Assembly: GCA_013397075.1 (NCBI GenBank)
Contig: VWZS01007474.1
Coordinates: 596,791-660,790, forward strand
Length of the DNA: 64,000 nucleotides
DNA from: Rhabdornis inornatus
Lineage: Eukaryota; Chordata; Aves; Passeriformes; Rhabdornithidae
Direction: 5' to 3'
The notes below the pieces were generated by a model. That model searched no databases. It was not told the DNA's origin and was given only the letters and a program-made list of their open reading frames with translations. Position numbers and translations under genes: made by a program. Shown one piece after another: positions 21,243 to 33,730 of the stretch (within the stretch, counting starts at the first letter, position 1; each line of letters opens with the position of its first letter).

Positions 21243-21353
21243 CAGCTGATAAGTCGGGCTTATCTCCTCCGAGAGCCCTGCGAAGGTCCCTCCCGCGAGA
21301 TAAGGCCAGCGCAGCTGTCGATAGAGGCTTTTGCAGGCGAGGATTTAGATAAA
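21243..21353. promoter_or_regulatory. GATA/E-box motif cluster
   Basis: In 111 bases there are TGATAAG (21247-21253), CTTATCT (21259-21265, reverse), AGATAAG (21298-21304), CGATAG (21319-21324) and AGATAAA (21347-21353). Two CAGCTG E-boxes lie at 21243-21248 and 21312-21317. Four of the five fit WGATAR strictly. The stretch is also CpG-containing against its flanks. A GATA-bound enhancer is inferred from motif density only. Confidence 0.45.
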
Positions 21354-22329
21354 AGAAAATTCGACGGGAGGGGAGAGAAAAGAAAAGAGGGACTTTTAAA
21401 GTCTCAGCCTGAAGTGGGTCTGAGCTGTGGCAGGGCAGGGATGGTGAGGGACAAGGTCTTGGTCACCATCCAGGCTGTGGTGGAACACATCCAGATCCTT
21501 CCCTGGGTGTTATTGGGGTGCAATCCCATAAAAAGGGGGCTTTTGGGGTTAGGAGAGGAAAGGAGGGCAGGATCAGGGATGCTGCAAAGCTGTTTGAGTC
21601 ACACCATGGCTATGTTCCCTTAAAAGCCAGCACTGGGTTTGGAACAAGGACAGGAGGTGAGGGGTCACCCCGGCTGGGAGAGGCACAGGAGGCTCCTGAC
21701 AGTGCCAGACAGACACATGGACAGCGTGGGGCGAGGCCAAGGCTGGTAGCAACCAGAGAAACAAAGCAAAAGCCCTCACTGGCTCCTGGTGTGCAGAGTA
21801 CACCCAAAGTACAACTGGGAACAGCCTTGTCCCTCATCCCTCCACAGATGGAGAATCCAACCACACCAGCAGGGAGCTCCCCTTCCTCACAGCCCTGGGG
21901 ACATCGGGGCTCCCTCTCACCTCCCCTGCCACTGCCACCACCATGGGTCCTATAGACGCTGATTTTTTTTCTGATTTTGGTGAGGGTGAGGAGGTGCCAG
22001 AGGAGGAAGAATTCCCCTCTGCACACAGTGGATGCCCACCCCACTGCAGGGCAAGCAGGATTTTGGCTGGTGCTGCTGCCTGGCACTGCCATCTCCCATC
22101 CAGGTTTAGGATGGAGGGGATGCAGCGATGCCGCAGCAATGCCGCAGCTCTGACCTACAAGGGGTGAGCACAGAAAGGTCACCCCACTGTGAACCACGGG
22201 GAGCATCAGGTAAAATAAAACCCAAAGTTTGTCACCAAAGGTGCCGCCGGTCACCCCACGACCTTCCCTTGCCCGACCTTCCCTCATCCCGCCCGGCTAA
22301 TCCGCTCCCCTCCGCGTGCTCCAGCCCCG

Positions 22330-22460
22330 GGCCTTTCAGGGGGCCCTGTTAATAATTAAATGTTAATCTAAAAAGCAATTTTAGCTGCAGTGCTGCAGAT
22401 CTGGTTAGAGATTACATTAGCATGTAAGAGTCAAGGGTAATTTTCTCTAACCCCTCTTGT
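22330..22460. other. Short AT-rich homeodomain-motif island
   Basis: Dense TAATAATTAAATGTTAAT and GATTACATTAGCATG words flanking a CTGCAGTGCTGCAG imperfect palindrome. There is no repeat signature and no frame. It looks like a conserved non-coding element. Confidence 0.35.
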
Positions 22461-25400
22461 GATCTTTAAAACCCGCAGATCTTAAAGCAACACCAGCTCC
22501 TCTGATTAAAATTGGAAGCTGGGGTTTGCAACGGATAATGATGCTGGAAGTGATTATTTTGCTGCTCAGGGTCTCGCTGGGATGTGGGGACTGTGAGGGG
22601 CTGGGGGAGAGACCCAGAGCAGTCAAGTGGCATCTCCCAGCCCATGCTCTGTGGAAATGCTGAGAAGTTGCTGGGGCCAGCCCTGGACCCAGTGCTGAGC
22701 AGAGCTGTGACACCCTGAGCATCCCCATTTCCCACTTTTTTGGGCTTCTGTGACACCAGGATGGCACAGAGCCCATCAGCCGTGGCACAGTGCCAGGGAC
22801 AGAGTGGCACTGGACCAGGACTCTCACTGCTGGCATCCTACAGCAGCATCTCATCTCTCCCATCCCACTCAGAGATGAGGTTCCTGCTCTTGTGGCAGCT
22901 CCAAGGAGAAACTCCTTGGACTGTTCAAGAAAGTCAACATCAAAAAAATACCCCAAAATAACCTTTTGCTCACAAGCAGGGCCAAAGGAACTGGGACAGG
23001 GCACGGCAAATGACCTCCTGAGCAGTTCCAAAGACCCTGTGGAAGAAATACAGTGTCAGATATGTCCATAACGATGGAATTTAAAAAAAAAACAACAATT
23101 CGAGTGCTCTTGAGCATTTGCAGACGTCCCCGTGCAGGGCTCGGGCGGCCTGGTTAAATTTATGTGTCAGCTTTAAGGAGGCCTCTCATCAAATGAGCTA
23201 TTTTGGGCAGAGATTAAAGATCTATTTTCGCTGCGAGCGGGAACAGCTCTCGAACAGGTTAATAATGATTCTGGAAAGCCAAGCGCCTCCAGCACCCCAG
23301 GGCAGGAACCCAGAGATTTGGGTGGTGTTGGGGGGGGCTCCTGAGGCTCTCTGAGCCAGGAGGGTGAGGGATCACAGTGCAGCATCCCCCCATCCTGCTG
23401 GGGAGGAAGGAGCCCCGCGTGCTGCGGCGGGCGCCGAGCAGCCGTGGGTAATTGGAAGTGGCAGACGCTGGCACGGCACTGCCGAGAAGGTCATTACGTG
23501 GGACTGGGAACAAAATGCCAGGAGCGAGGGGGGAGCGGCCCCGTTAGCAAAGGTCAGGGCCCCGCTCGGGTGCCGCCGGTGTTTTTGGCAGGGCTCAGCC
23601 CTGGCTGCGTGCACCGAGGTCCCGGCAGGGCCAGCGCACAGCGGGCGGGCAGGATCTGCCAGGTCCTGCCAGACTTGTACAGACGTGTCCACTCGGATGC
23701 GGCACCAGCTCCTCAAAGCAAAACCTGGCTGATCCGACGCAGTCGTGCCCATGCCTTCCTCCTGCACATGGATCAGGAATAGGGGTGGAGGGAGCTGTCT
23801 GTTATGGATGCTCAGGATGCTCATAGGCTTCAGTTCCAGCCCCAGCACAGACCTGGGATCAACCAGCAAAAAACTCAAGTGGTTCCATAGAGCAGCAATC
23901 AAAAGCACTCTGGACCCCAACAAGCCAGGAGGCAACCCCAGCATGGGCAACCACACCATGGGCACTTGCAGCATCCCCACCTCCAGCTGAGACCCAACAA
24001 ACTCAGCAGTGCAGAGACCAAAACTCCCCATCACAGCTCCTATCCCATCCGGGCTCACTCCTGCCTCATCCCAAGGGTTTGACTGTCCCCTGCAGTGACA
24101 GTCCCTGTGCTCCCACGGCCATGGTGCCCCGTCCAGCTGCCCCACACTCGGCAGCCGGGCGCGCTCCACTCCGTAATTACAGCCCCAAGTGCCGGAGCTG
24201 TGAAAGAATCTGACGAAGGAATCCAGGGTAGATCACGCTGCTGAAATTACTATAATCAAAGGCTTTCACAAAGGCTTCAAATGCAACCAATTACCCTGAA
24301 AGGCGAGGCAAGAAAGAAAACAAATTAACATGTTTGCACAGAGCCTCGGCGCAGAGCACACATCGCCCCGCGCCGCCCTCGACCCCGGCCGGCCGCTGCT
24401 CTCCATCCTCGGTCCTGCTCCCTATCCTTCTCCTCCTCCCTGGCTACCAGCTCCCCATCCCCACGGCTGGGCCCTATCCCACATCCTGCTCTGCTCACAG
24501 CTGCACACAAAGGGGCTCTGTGCCCGTCCCTCACCCTGCAGCCACCCACTGCCCCGCCGGCACACAAAAGCCCTGCCTGTGCCACGGCCGGCTCCGGCGC
24601 AGGCTCGGGGGCTTGCCAGGGTGGCCTGGGGAAACCTCCCTCGCTCCCTCCCTCCTCCCCCAGTGCTGGAGGGGTCCCCAGGCCAAGGGAAAGGAGGAGG
24701 GTCCTCAAAGGCACCCATTGAGCATCACCCACCGACAGCTGGGGGAAGCTTCTCACAGCAGGGACCCCCCTACCCTCCCCTCCTTACGTTCCACTTCGTC
24801 TGTGCTGCCGGTCTGGGGGGAAAAAAAGGGGAAGAAAAAATAAAAATCAACTTCCTTTTAATATTTAACGTGAGTCCATCACCCTCAGTCTATTTGGTAA
24901 CACAAAGCTCTGGAGATTTAAACCCTTCTCACCCGGAGAGATGGAAATGAATGGTGCTCTTTAATGAGCTGGTTCAGCAGAAAAGATAGATTTCCAAGAT
25001 TACTGTAGGAATTCTTGTAATTGATGTGTACTTTTGTAACAAGGATTATACCACCATCCGGTCAAGTAATTCCGGCTCTTCCCCCCCTTCTCCCAAGCTC
25101 ACCCAGCTTTTGGGGTTCCCTGGGGAGAGGGACCAGGTTGTGCCCTCATGGGGAGAAAGTAACTTGGGAGGGGGAGGAAGAAAAAGACAAAAATTAAACA
25201 GGATTTTCTTATTTAGCCATAGAAATGGGAAAATAAGGCATCTCTCCAGATTTCTCTATTTGTTTTACAAATCCCTACTTTCCCCACCGATCCGAGGCCG
25301 GATGAGCCGCTGAATGCCGAGTAATTAAAAGGAACAGAGAACAATACTCAGCACTGCCGAAGAACACGGAGTTTCCCTCAGATGTTTATAGCAATTGTAT

Positions 25401-26639
25401 GAAAATGTACCAGGCGGGATGGGGAGAGCTGACAGCCGGGATTGGGAGCAGCCGGGATCGGAGCTGGCTGCCTCCCCCGCCTGATTGGCATTAATTGTGC
25501 GCGTTTGCAAAGCAGAACGGAAAGTCTGACACGAGCTGCGAGCCAACATTTCTTTCTAATAGTCTTAATGATTACGACGAGAGCTGATGATCATCGCGGG
25601 GTGTTAATAGCCCGGAGAGCGGCTCCCGGCGGGGACAAGCCGGGATGTCCCAGCCCAGCTCCTGCGGGTGGGCTGGGGTGTGATGGGATGAGCTCAAGTG
25701 GTCCCATGCAGCCACACCATTGCCTGTCAGGCTGTAAAATTCTGACAAGGGGACAGGAAGGACACGGAGGTGACAGGAAGTCTGTAAAGAAGGACAGCAG
25801 CCTCCTGCTCTATCCCCAGGCTCTGCCCCATCAGAGGGGTGGGTGCAGGGGGGGGAAACATCAGGAGGGAGAATGTCACCCACACTGAGCCCCCCGTGCA
25901 GCAGGAGTGTCCCCAAGCTGAGGGAAGCACTGGGCCACCCTCCAAAAACTCCCAAACTCTTCCCCAAACCACTGCCCTGTCCCCAGCAGGTACCACAGGA
26001 GGGGCTGGGGCTGCTGCCCTGGGGAGCGAGGAAAGAAACTGCAAAAACCCCACCGAACAGCAGAGCCCGTCATTAACAGCTGATTAATGAAACCCGAGTT
26101 TCCCCGACTCTTTACAAGGCTGTTTTTCCGGATGTCCTTGAGTTTCACTGCTGCGGAGGTGAGCGGGAGCTGGGTGGACTCGGGGACCAGCACGGCACAG
26201 ACGGAGCCAGACGTGCACAAAAAACCCTGCACAGCCCAGGCCAGGGCAGGTTTACACGGGAGGAAAAATCGATGGCCATCGATCTGTAACACAAAGGGAC
26301 CGCGGAGCTGGCAGACGGCAGCGGCTGCCACCTGACCGGGGCTGTGCAGGGGACACGGCTCGGGTCACCTCGCTGACAGGGGACACGGCTCGGGGTCACA
26401 TTGCTGGGGATGAGCTGCCCACTGTGGGACACCGATGGCCACCTCACCTGCACCAGGTCCCTGCAGAACACGTGCCACAAAGCCTCGCAGCAGCCAGGGC
26501 ACATCCAGGGTGTGTGGGTGGCCCTTGGCTGCGTCCTTGCTGGGACACGGCTGTCACCTGCTCAGCCTCCCCCAGCTGGATGGAGAGATGGCCCCACAGC
26601 CCAGCTCTGAGCTGTTTGATTTGTTTTATCATCTGCACT

Positions 26640-26950
26640 GGCCAACAGATCACTCAGCTTTGGGCTTTCTGTGCTTACTTATAATTGTTCCCTGATGAAA
26701 AGAAATCGAGACTCGGTCCCTTTCTTCTTTCCCCCCCTCTTTAAAAAAAAAAAAGTCTGTAAAGAAGAGCTATAAAAATGGCTTGTTATCTCACCTAGCT
26801 AGGCTCGGGCTGTATGTTATTGCTAATTGGGTATAACATCCTTGTCTTGTTCTGCTCTCTGAAGCTAAATCAAGAAAGCACCACTGCTGTGAACTAATTA
26901 TATCTCTGGACTGCAGACTACAGCTTGTCTTCCCCTTTATTGAGTTAAAA
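26640..26950. other. AT-rich low-repeat island
   Basis: About 300 bases of non-repetitive sequence with CTATAAAAATGG, GCTAATTGGG and AACTAATTATAT words and an A tract at 26742-26753. No splice-bounded frame was found. It is a possible regulatory element. Confidence 0.3.
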
Positions 26951-29900
26951 AATGGTCACTAACCTTAATCTCTCATATTCCCAAGAATTAGGGCTGCTGG
27001 AAACCCACCACTTCCACCTGCATCCTGCTCTGCGCTGGGAAAGACAGAGCACATTGAGGGTTTGTGCTGCTCTGGGACACAGCCCTGAGCGAGATCCTGG
27101 AGTTGTCCACCCCTGTGGCATCCTGTGACAACCACAGACACTGCTCAGGTCCCTGTGCCACTGAGAATTTCTCACACACAGCTCAGAGCCTTCCTGTGCC
27201 ACACACTCTCAAAGCCTGGCTGTCTCTCCTCCTTATAGGAGACCTTAAGCTTCTTTCACTTGCACGTTTTTAAAATCTGTTCCCCCCAGAATTCCCAGGC
27301 TTGGCAGATGTGAACACAGGGGTCACATGTGCAGAAACCAAGGGGAGGGGATGCTACTCCAGTTCGTCCACCTCAGCTCCCAGTCCCAGCCCAGGATGGA
27401 CCCTCCTGAACCTGTTAAAGCTGCTGCTCACCCTCAGGTCCCCCACGGGAGCAGGGACACTGCAGCCACCCAGCTGTGCCACTACAGGTGGCTGTGAATG
27501 AATCTCTCTGGTTATTGACACAGCTGACCCTCTGGCACTGCAGCCATGGTACAGACCCCAGGACAGAGGACAACCAGAGCCACAAAGGACACTGAGATGA
27601 GCAGTGGAGCTTGGGCCATACAGCACAGTCTGGTCCCTCCCTGTCCCAGCAACTCCCTCAGCACCAGCAACCTGGGGACAGAAATACCAGCAGCAACGTG
27701 ATCCTGTGGGATAGGAACCGGAGCAGTGACACCAAGCTCAGCATCCAGACCTGCTCCATCCCCCTGCCCAGCTCCATCCCCCTGCCCGTGGGCACCCACC
27801 CATGCAGATGGTGTTACTTTCCAAAGGCAAAGTCAAACTCCAGCTCTCCCCGCGAGCCAAGAGCATCCCTTAAAAAAATTGATACTTCCCTGACTATTAA
27901 TTAACCTGAACCACTTAAAACTGCCTTCAATTTGTCAGGTTTAACTGCCAGCTCCTCTCGGTAAATCAAGCGTCGCGTGCAGATGGAGGCTGAGCGTGCG
28001 AGGCGGCGGTGAAGGAGGAGGCGGAGAGCACGGGTAGAGGGGCACCCTGTGCCATGCTCTCCATCCTGTCCCCTGAGAGCCCTGGGGATGATATTCACAC
28101 CCTACAATTAGCCAGGGCACGGTATTAAAACACACCAGGCAGGCAGGAGCAGGCAGGGCAGCCAGCGGGGCTCGGAGCACCCCACACCGCAGCCTTCCCG
28201 TCTCCCCCCACGGCGCCCTTGTCGTGCAGCCAAGGCTGAATTGGAAAGCAATATGAATATTTATCTCTGACAGTGAAATCTCCCTGCTGCAGGGTATTAA
28301 GGCTTTATTAGTGTGTGGTTACCAGCCACGCTAAGCCAGCCCCCACTCTTGCCTGGAGCGCAGAGAGATGACCTACAAGAGGCAGATGGCAAAGCCTTGG
28401 AGAGCCCCCCACGCCGGGACGTGCCTCTTGAAAAGAGGACTGTGCACCCCAGTCCCAAGCAGGGAGACACAGAGTCAAGGTGCCCCTACCAAAGCCCCCT
28501 CCTCACCCAACACCAGCCCCTCCAAAACACCTCCCCAGGCTGAGGCCGTCCTCCCACCCCCGCAGTGCAAGGCTCTCGCCGTTTTGGGTTAAAACGCTGA
28601 TGTATTCTCTCTTTAGCAAAAGGAGTCCCAGGGGCTATAAAAACTCCCAGCAGGCTCCTGTCAGTCTCAGGTCATTAACTTTCTTTCATTGGGAGTTTGT
28701 TTACAGCCAGCCATAAATAGCGGCGCCCGCGCCGCTCGCTCGCCAGCGGGACAGGCTGGGCTGGGATGGGAAGGGATGGGTTGGGATGGGGCTGCCTGTG
28801 CAGGGGGGTCCAGCACCCCAGGCTCCAAGGTGTGGGGTCCAGCACTCGCTCTCCTCTATCAGCTTTTCCCATGCCCCTCGTTTCCCTGCACCCCATTCTG
28901 CTCAGCACAGCGCTGCCCACGGCACCGTGCACCACGGAGCCACCTCAGCCTTGCAAATTGATGGGGTCACCTTGTGCACGGCCTGAGGGAGCCAGAACGT
29001 GCCTCTGGCTCAGTCCTGGCCTTTCCTGGAGGAGCAGGGAGGGAGGAGGCAGCTGGCTGGAGCTGTCCCCATGTCCTGCCCCACGTCCTGCCCCACACTC
29101 TCACCCAGCCCTGCGCCTGTCACAAGCACCAACCTCAGTTCAGTTCTGCTTGTTTGAGGTGTCTCAGGGCACGGAGCCCTGAAGGGATCCCAAAACCCCT
29201 CGTCTCAGCACTGCCTGCACCTCAGAGCTCTGCTTTTCCAATAGCACAGAAAGAAACACGAAATTGAGCGTGCCACTGGCACGGCTAGCCTGGTGCTCCT
29301 GCCAGGATGATTCCCACACGTGGCTCCTCTGCACCCAGGCACACATGGGACATCTCAGAGCATCCACATCCTGCTGCCTGCCAAGGACAGGCACCCAATG
29401 CCCCTAGCAGAGGGAGCTCACCCTGGACCCTGCTGATGCCTTGGCAGCTCCAGTGAGCCACCCGGCTGGGATCCTGCTGGGTGCAGGTGCCCAGGGCTGG
29501 CACAGGTGCCATGGCTGTGTGAACCCATCCCATGCGAACCCAGCTGGGGCTTCCATGGTTCCACAGGTACCCCCAGACACCATTTCCACAGGAACTCCTG
29601 GCAAAGCCCCTGACAATCCCTGCATGGGGGGCTCAGGCTGGCACAGCCAGCACCGTGTGCCACCCCTGTCAGCACCATCAGCCCCACGCTGGCACAGACG
29701 GCTGGAGTGGGGGCTCGGGGGCACAGCCCCTGCCATGTCTCATCCCAGGCTGCACAGGGGGTTCCGGGGGTCCAGCCGGCTCTGGCAGCAGTCAGGAGCC
29801 CACCTCGTGCTGCATTTCATGGGATGGCTACAGAACCAGCCCATGGACCAGCACCACGCCAGTCTGTGCACTGGGCTGAGGGATTAAACCCCAAACTCAC

Positions 29901-29979
29901 ACACGGCAACTTGTGCTCTTCCACCCATCCCTAGGCGAGCAGGGACTTGCCAAAAATCCCAGCCTCATCCCTGCCGGTG

Positions 29980-30480
29980 CCCCGCATCTATGGAAATATC
30001 TGTATTTTAACCCATATACTCTCCCAACCTGTAATCAGAGCAACACAAATAGCCCCTGCTTCCCATGTAAATTAAAAACACCCATTAGGCAGATTTCAAA
30101 AGATGTCAGTAGGCTTATAATTATACACGACATCCTTCCGAGATAAAAGCGATTACCGGGGATGCAAATCACTTAGCAACCAATCAGTGCCCCCAGAGTG
30201 CGGAGCACTGACCAGCCATCCATTTTCGCCTCGTCCTTTTATTCCCTGCATCGAGCAAATACAAACACAGATAAAGAGAGGCACAATAGCTCTTGACACG
30301 CAAATAGGTTAACATAATAAAGCCAGCTTTAGCCGGCTCACTCGAGGGAGAAAAGCAATTCTCAGGCAAGCAGGAGGTAATAAAACAGGGCTTTTGTGTT
30401 CCTGGCTCCCATTCTCACCCCTGCGCCAGCTTTGCTGCATTAGCTGATAGGCATCGTGGTTTGATTGAATTACCTTTCAT
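29980..30480. other. AT-rich island with octamer, RFX-half and CCAAT motifs
   Basis: Low-repeat AT-rich sequence. Within 23 bases lie the perfect octamer ATGCAAAT (30162-30169), CTTAGCAAC (30172-30180, an RFX/X-box-like half-site) and CCAAT (30180-30184, NF-Y type). Further AT-rich words continue to 30480. Promoter or enhancer function is inferred. Confidence 0.4.
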
Positions 30481-31014
30481 GAATATTAGCTTTTTGAGGA
30501 ATGCGCAGGCAGAAGAGAAAGAAGAAATGTCTTATTTTTGCATGCATGCGCCTGCTGCAGACAGACATGCGGCGGCACAGATGCCGGCGGGGGCCGGGAG
30601 AGGGGTCCCGGCAGGTGCAGACCCCGGCCCACCCCGCCAGCTGCAGCATCCCCAGCCTTGGGGGGGTCACACACAACACTCCCTCCATCCCAGGATGAGA
30701 CACGACCAGCAAAGGACCTTATCCAGGGACACATATCCTGCTGTCCCCACATGGAGCCGTGGGGCCAGGAGACTTCTGCCAATACCCTCCACGCTCAGGA
30801 CCCCGCATCCCTGCCCGTGGTACCCCGATATCCGGAGGGAGCTGGGGTGGGCTGGCTCCCAACAACACATTCCCGAGCCCACAGCTCCCAGTGCCGCAAG
30901 ATTATGCCGGAGAGGGAGCGGGGCTGCCCGGCTCCGCCGCAGATTTTTCCCACACAAGTTAAGGCCACGCAGGAAACCCGCTCCAGGCAAAAATTAACTC
31001 CGCCGCCTGGCAGG

Positions 31015-31165
31015 GATGCAAACGCCCGGCACTAATGCCGCACGCACGGCGGGGACCGCGGCGACGGCGGCGGGCGGCGGGCACCGGGCACCCGGCTCGG
31101 GGCCACCACCCCCGTGGGGTCATGGGGACCGGGAGACCCTCGGTCCCAGAGCCAGGGAGCGTCCC
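31015..31165. other. CpG-rich patch
   Basis: Concentrated CGG, GCG and CCGGG words after an AT-rich stretch. It may be an outlying part of the CpG island that peaks near 33 kb. No exon is recognised. Confidence 0.4.
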
Positions 31166-32089
31166 CGGGCAGGGCAGCAGCCTGGAATTAAAAATCAGCC
31201 CCAGAAGGGAAGAGGCTCCTCCGCAGCCTGCTCAGGGATGTATGAATTTCAGGCTCAAATAAAACAGACAATCAGAGGGGCTAAAAAACTAAGGTGACAT
31301 GGCCTCAGCAGCCTGGCAGCAGCCACTCATGTCCTCCTTCCATAGGCTTCCCTGCTCCAGCCTGAGGGTAAATATTCACACCGAGATATCCCGATTTTTA
31401 ACGACACGCTTGGCTGAAACAGGGCCCAGCTCACAGCCGGTGCTGCTCGGGCATCAAGAACATGCCCTACTGGTACCGACCCTCAAACCAGCAGGAAAGC
31501 TGTTCCTGAAGCTGGGAAAACAAGCCGTGCTCCCACAGCCGGGTAAAGGCTTTCCCTTCCCCTGCTCCACACACAAGGTCAGCAGAAGACATCGCGGAAA
31601 GAGCTTCCCTCTCCTTCCACCGCGGCTCCGAGGCCGCCTGACCCGACCGCACCCGGCTCACACCATGGCTCCCCCAATCCACTCCTCAAAGTTTCATGGA
31701 TCCTTCCTAAGAAAAATCCCTCGCAGGGTGCCCCGTGCCCTCTGCCAGGGACATTTCTCACCTCACCCCTCAGCACCACGTCTTGGGTGTGAGAGCTTTG
31801 CCAGCCAGGGTCCCACCAGAGCGATGTCCACGTGTGTGGCCACTGACCAGCGACATGTGCCCACTACACCGGGCAGTCAAACCCCACCACAGGGGCATGA
31901 GAAGGTGTAAAACTGCCAAATCCCACTAAATAATCCCGAGAACGACGCTGGACGCTCCTTGTTGAGAGAGGGGCCACGTGGCTCTGTCCTGCAGAGCCCC
32001 ACGGCCACTCTGCCCTCCATCAAAGCTCATCACCCACCCGGGCAAGCTGCCTGTAGCCTCTGGACAAGAACATCCCGAGCAGGAGGATG

Positions 32090-32140
32090 CACATATAAAT
32101 ACATATATAAATATATATATATACACACGTAAGTACGTAT
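32090..32140 (+). repeat. AT/ATAA microsatellite
   Basis: (TATA)n with ATAA and CACA interruptions, ending ACACACGTAAGTACGTAT. Confidence 0.85.
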
Positions 32141-33261
32141 CAAAAACCTCCCTACGGATATCCCAACAACCAGAGCCGGGCAAACCACCACTGCCCAATG
32201 CCAATGAATTCATCCCTTGGCAAACACCAAGCACGGCTGGAAAACTTTGCCACTGCCTCTCCTTGGAAATACCCCGCAGGGCAGGAGCCGAGCCCCGGTT
32301 GCAGCCGTGCCCTGCAGCGAGAGCTGTGCCGTGCTGCCGCCGGCTCGCTGCGTCCAGGCCCTGCCTCTCCAGCCATTAAATTTCCACGATGTGACGGCTC
32401 TCCCCGGAGCTGGATTGGGACGCTGGGGCTGAGCTGCTGGCACCGGCTACACCTCATTTCTGTCGGGGACCGAGCCGGAGAGGCGGCACAGCCCGCTCGT
32501 CCCCGGCTGGAGCTGGCGACCGCCCCGGTGGATGCCCAGCCGTGCTGCCCGGGAGCGCTCGGGGACCACGATGCCTCGTCCCCGGTGAATCGTATTCCCA
32601 GCGCCGATGGTCCAGAAGATGCCACAGGGATGCTGGCTCCGCAGCGGAGCTTTTTCCAGAGGGGATTTTCCCCGGCAGAGCCTCCTGACCCGGCGGAGGC
32701 AGCCAGGGAGACGGGTGTTAAATAAACCATCGCTGGGTGGGTCCTTCTTCCCTCTCCTTTGTGACCGGCGGGATCCACACCAGGCGCGGGGTCCATGGCG
32801 GGGTCCTGCTCTGCCACCACCCGCTCCGGTGTCGCGGTGGGATCGGGCGCTTTCCTGCCCGGGATGGAGGAGAAAAACCCTTTTCTTTTTTTCCAGGCGA
32901 AAAAGGGCAGAAAAGGGTCGCAGCAAAGGCGGCAGCTCCCGGTCGGCTCCCGCTGGAAGTGTCTCAGCTTTCCTCCTGGAGGCACCCGTGGATATTTTAT
33001 TTCCACTTATGAGCCAGGCGACCCAAAAAGCCATACAAAAAATCAAAAATCGGATGAAAAAAAAAAAAACCAAAACCCAAAAAACCAAAAGTTGTTCCCG
33101 TTCCTCTCCGGTAGCGACGGGCGAGCCGGGCCCCGGCGGCGGCGGCTCCGCGGGCACCACCGGGCACCGCGCTGCGGCGGCACCGCCTCCGCTGCGCTCC
33201 GGGAGCCGGCGGAGCCCCCCGCTCCCCTCGCCCCCGCCCCGTAACAACCCCCCGCCACCCC

Positions 33262-33645
33262 NNNNNNNNNNNNNNNNNNNNNNNNNNNNNNNNNNNNNNN
33301 NNNNNNNNNNNNNNNNNNNNNNNNNNNNNNNNNNNNNNNNNNNNNNNNNNNNNNNNNNNNNNNNNNNNNNNNNNNNNNNNNNNNNNNNNNNNNNNNNNNN
33401 NNNNNNNNNNNNNNNNNNNNNNNNNNNNNNNNNNNNNNNNNNNNNNNNNNNNNNNNNNNNNNNNNNNNNNNNNNNNNNNNNNNNNNNNNNNNNNNNNNNN
33501 NNNNNNNNNNNNNNNNNNNNNNNNNNNNNNNNNNNNNNNNNNNNNNNNNNNNNNNNNNNNNNNNNNNNNNNNNNNNNNNNNNNNNNNNNNNNNNNNNNNN
33601 NNNNNNNNNNNNNNNNNNNNNNNNNNNNNNNNNNNNNNNNNNNNN
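33262..33645. other. 384-base assembly gap in the CpG island
   Basis: Unbroken N run flanked by the most CpG-rich sequence of the window. This is typical of extreme GC that short reads fail to cover. It may hide a transcription start and a first exon. Confidence 0.97.
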
Positions 33646-33647
33646 GG

Positions 33648-33730
33648 GACTGTGCTTCCCGGCGTGCCCCGCGCGTCGCCGCCGCGCCGCGGGGCTGCGG
33701 AGCGCCGTGAGGCATCATGGGAGTTGTGGT
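33648..33730. promoter_or_regulatory. Pair of ZNF143/SBS-like promoter elements
   Basis: The consensus is ACTACAATTCCCAGCATGCC. On the minus strand 33730-33711 reads ACCACAACTCCCATGATGCC (16 of 20 match, core TCCCANNATGC intact). On the plus strand 33649-33668 reads ACTGTGCTTCCCGGCGTGCC (14 of 20; nearly all differences are A-to-G or C-to-T). The two sites are about 60 bases apart and in opposite orientation. Such elements sit within about 100 bases of transcription starts in CpG-island promoters. Confidence 0.6.

Larger units (their letters stand above)
17914..32200. other. Non-coding DNA upstream of the FAM222A first coding exon (probable 5' intron)
   Basis: No coding exon is recognised on either strand in 14 kb. 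If the FAM222A promoter is near 33 kb, all of this is its first intron. GC-rich anonymous sequence alternates with AT-rich, low-repeat islands near 19130-19620, 22330-22460, 23050-23280, 24180-24330, 24830-25060, 25540-25620, 26640-26950, 27880-28000, 28230-28320 and 29980-30480. One CR1 fragment and one GGA tract are the only clear repeats. A small CpG-rich patch lies at 24330-24420. Confidence 0.65.

Noticed and set aside
31299..31910. 203-codon open frame on the plus strand
   Set aside because: Anonymous composition with no domain and no convincing splice or promoter context.
32152..33006. 284-codon open frame on the minus strand in the CpG island
   Set aside because: The translation is Arg/Ser/Pro-rich with no recognisable domain, as expected from GC-rich sequence lacking stops. 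Part of it may be 5' UTR, but not a protein gene.
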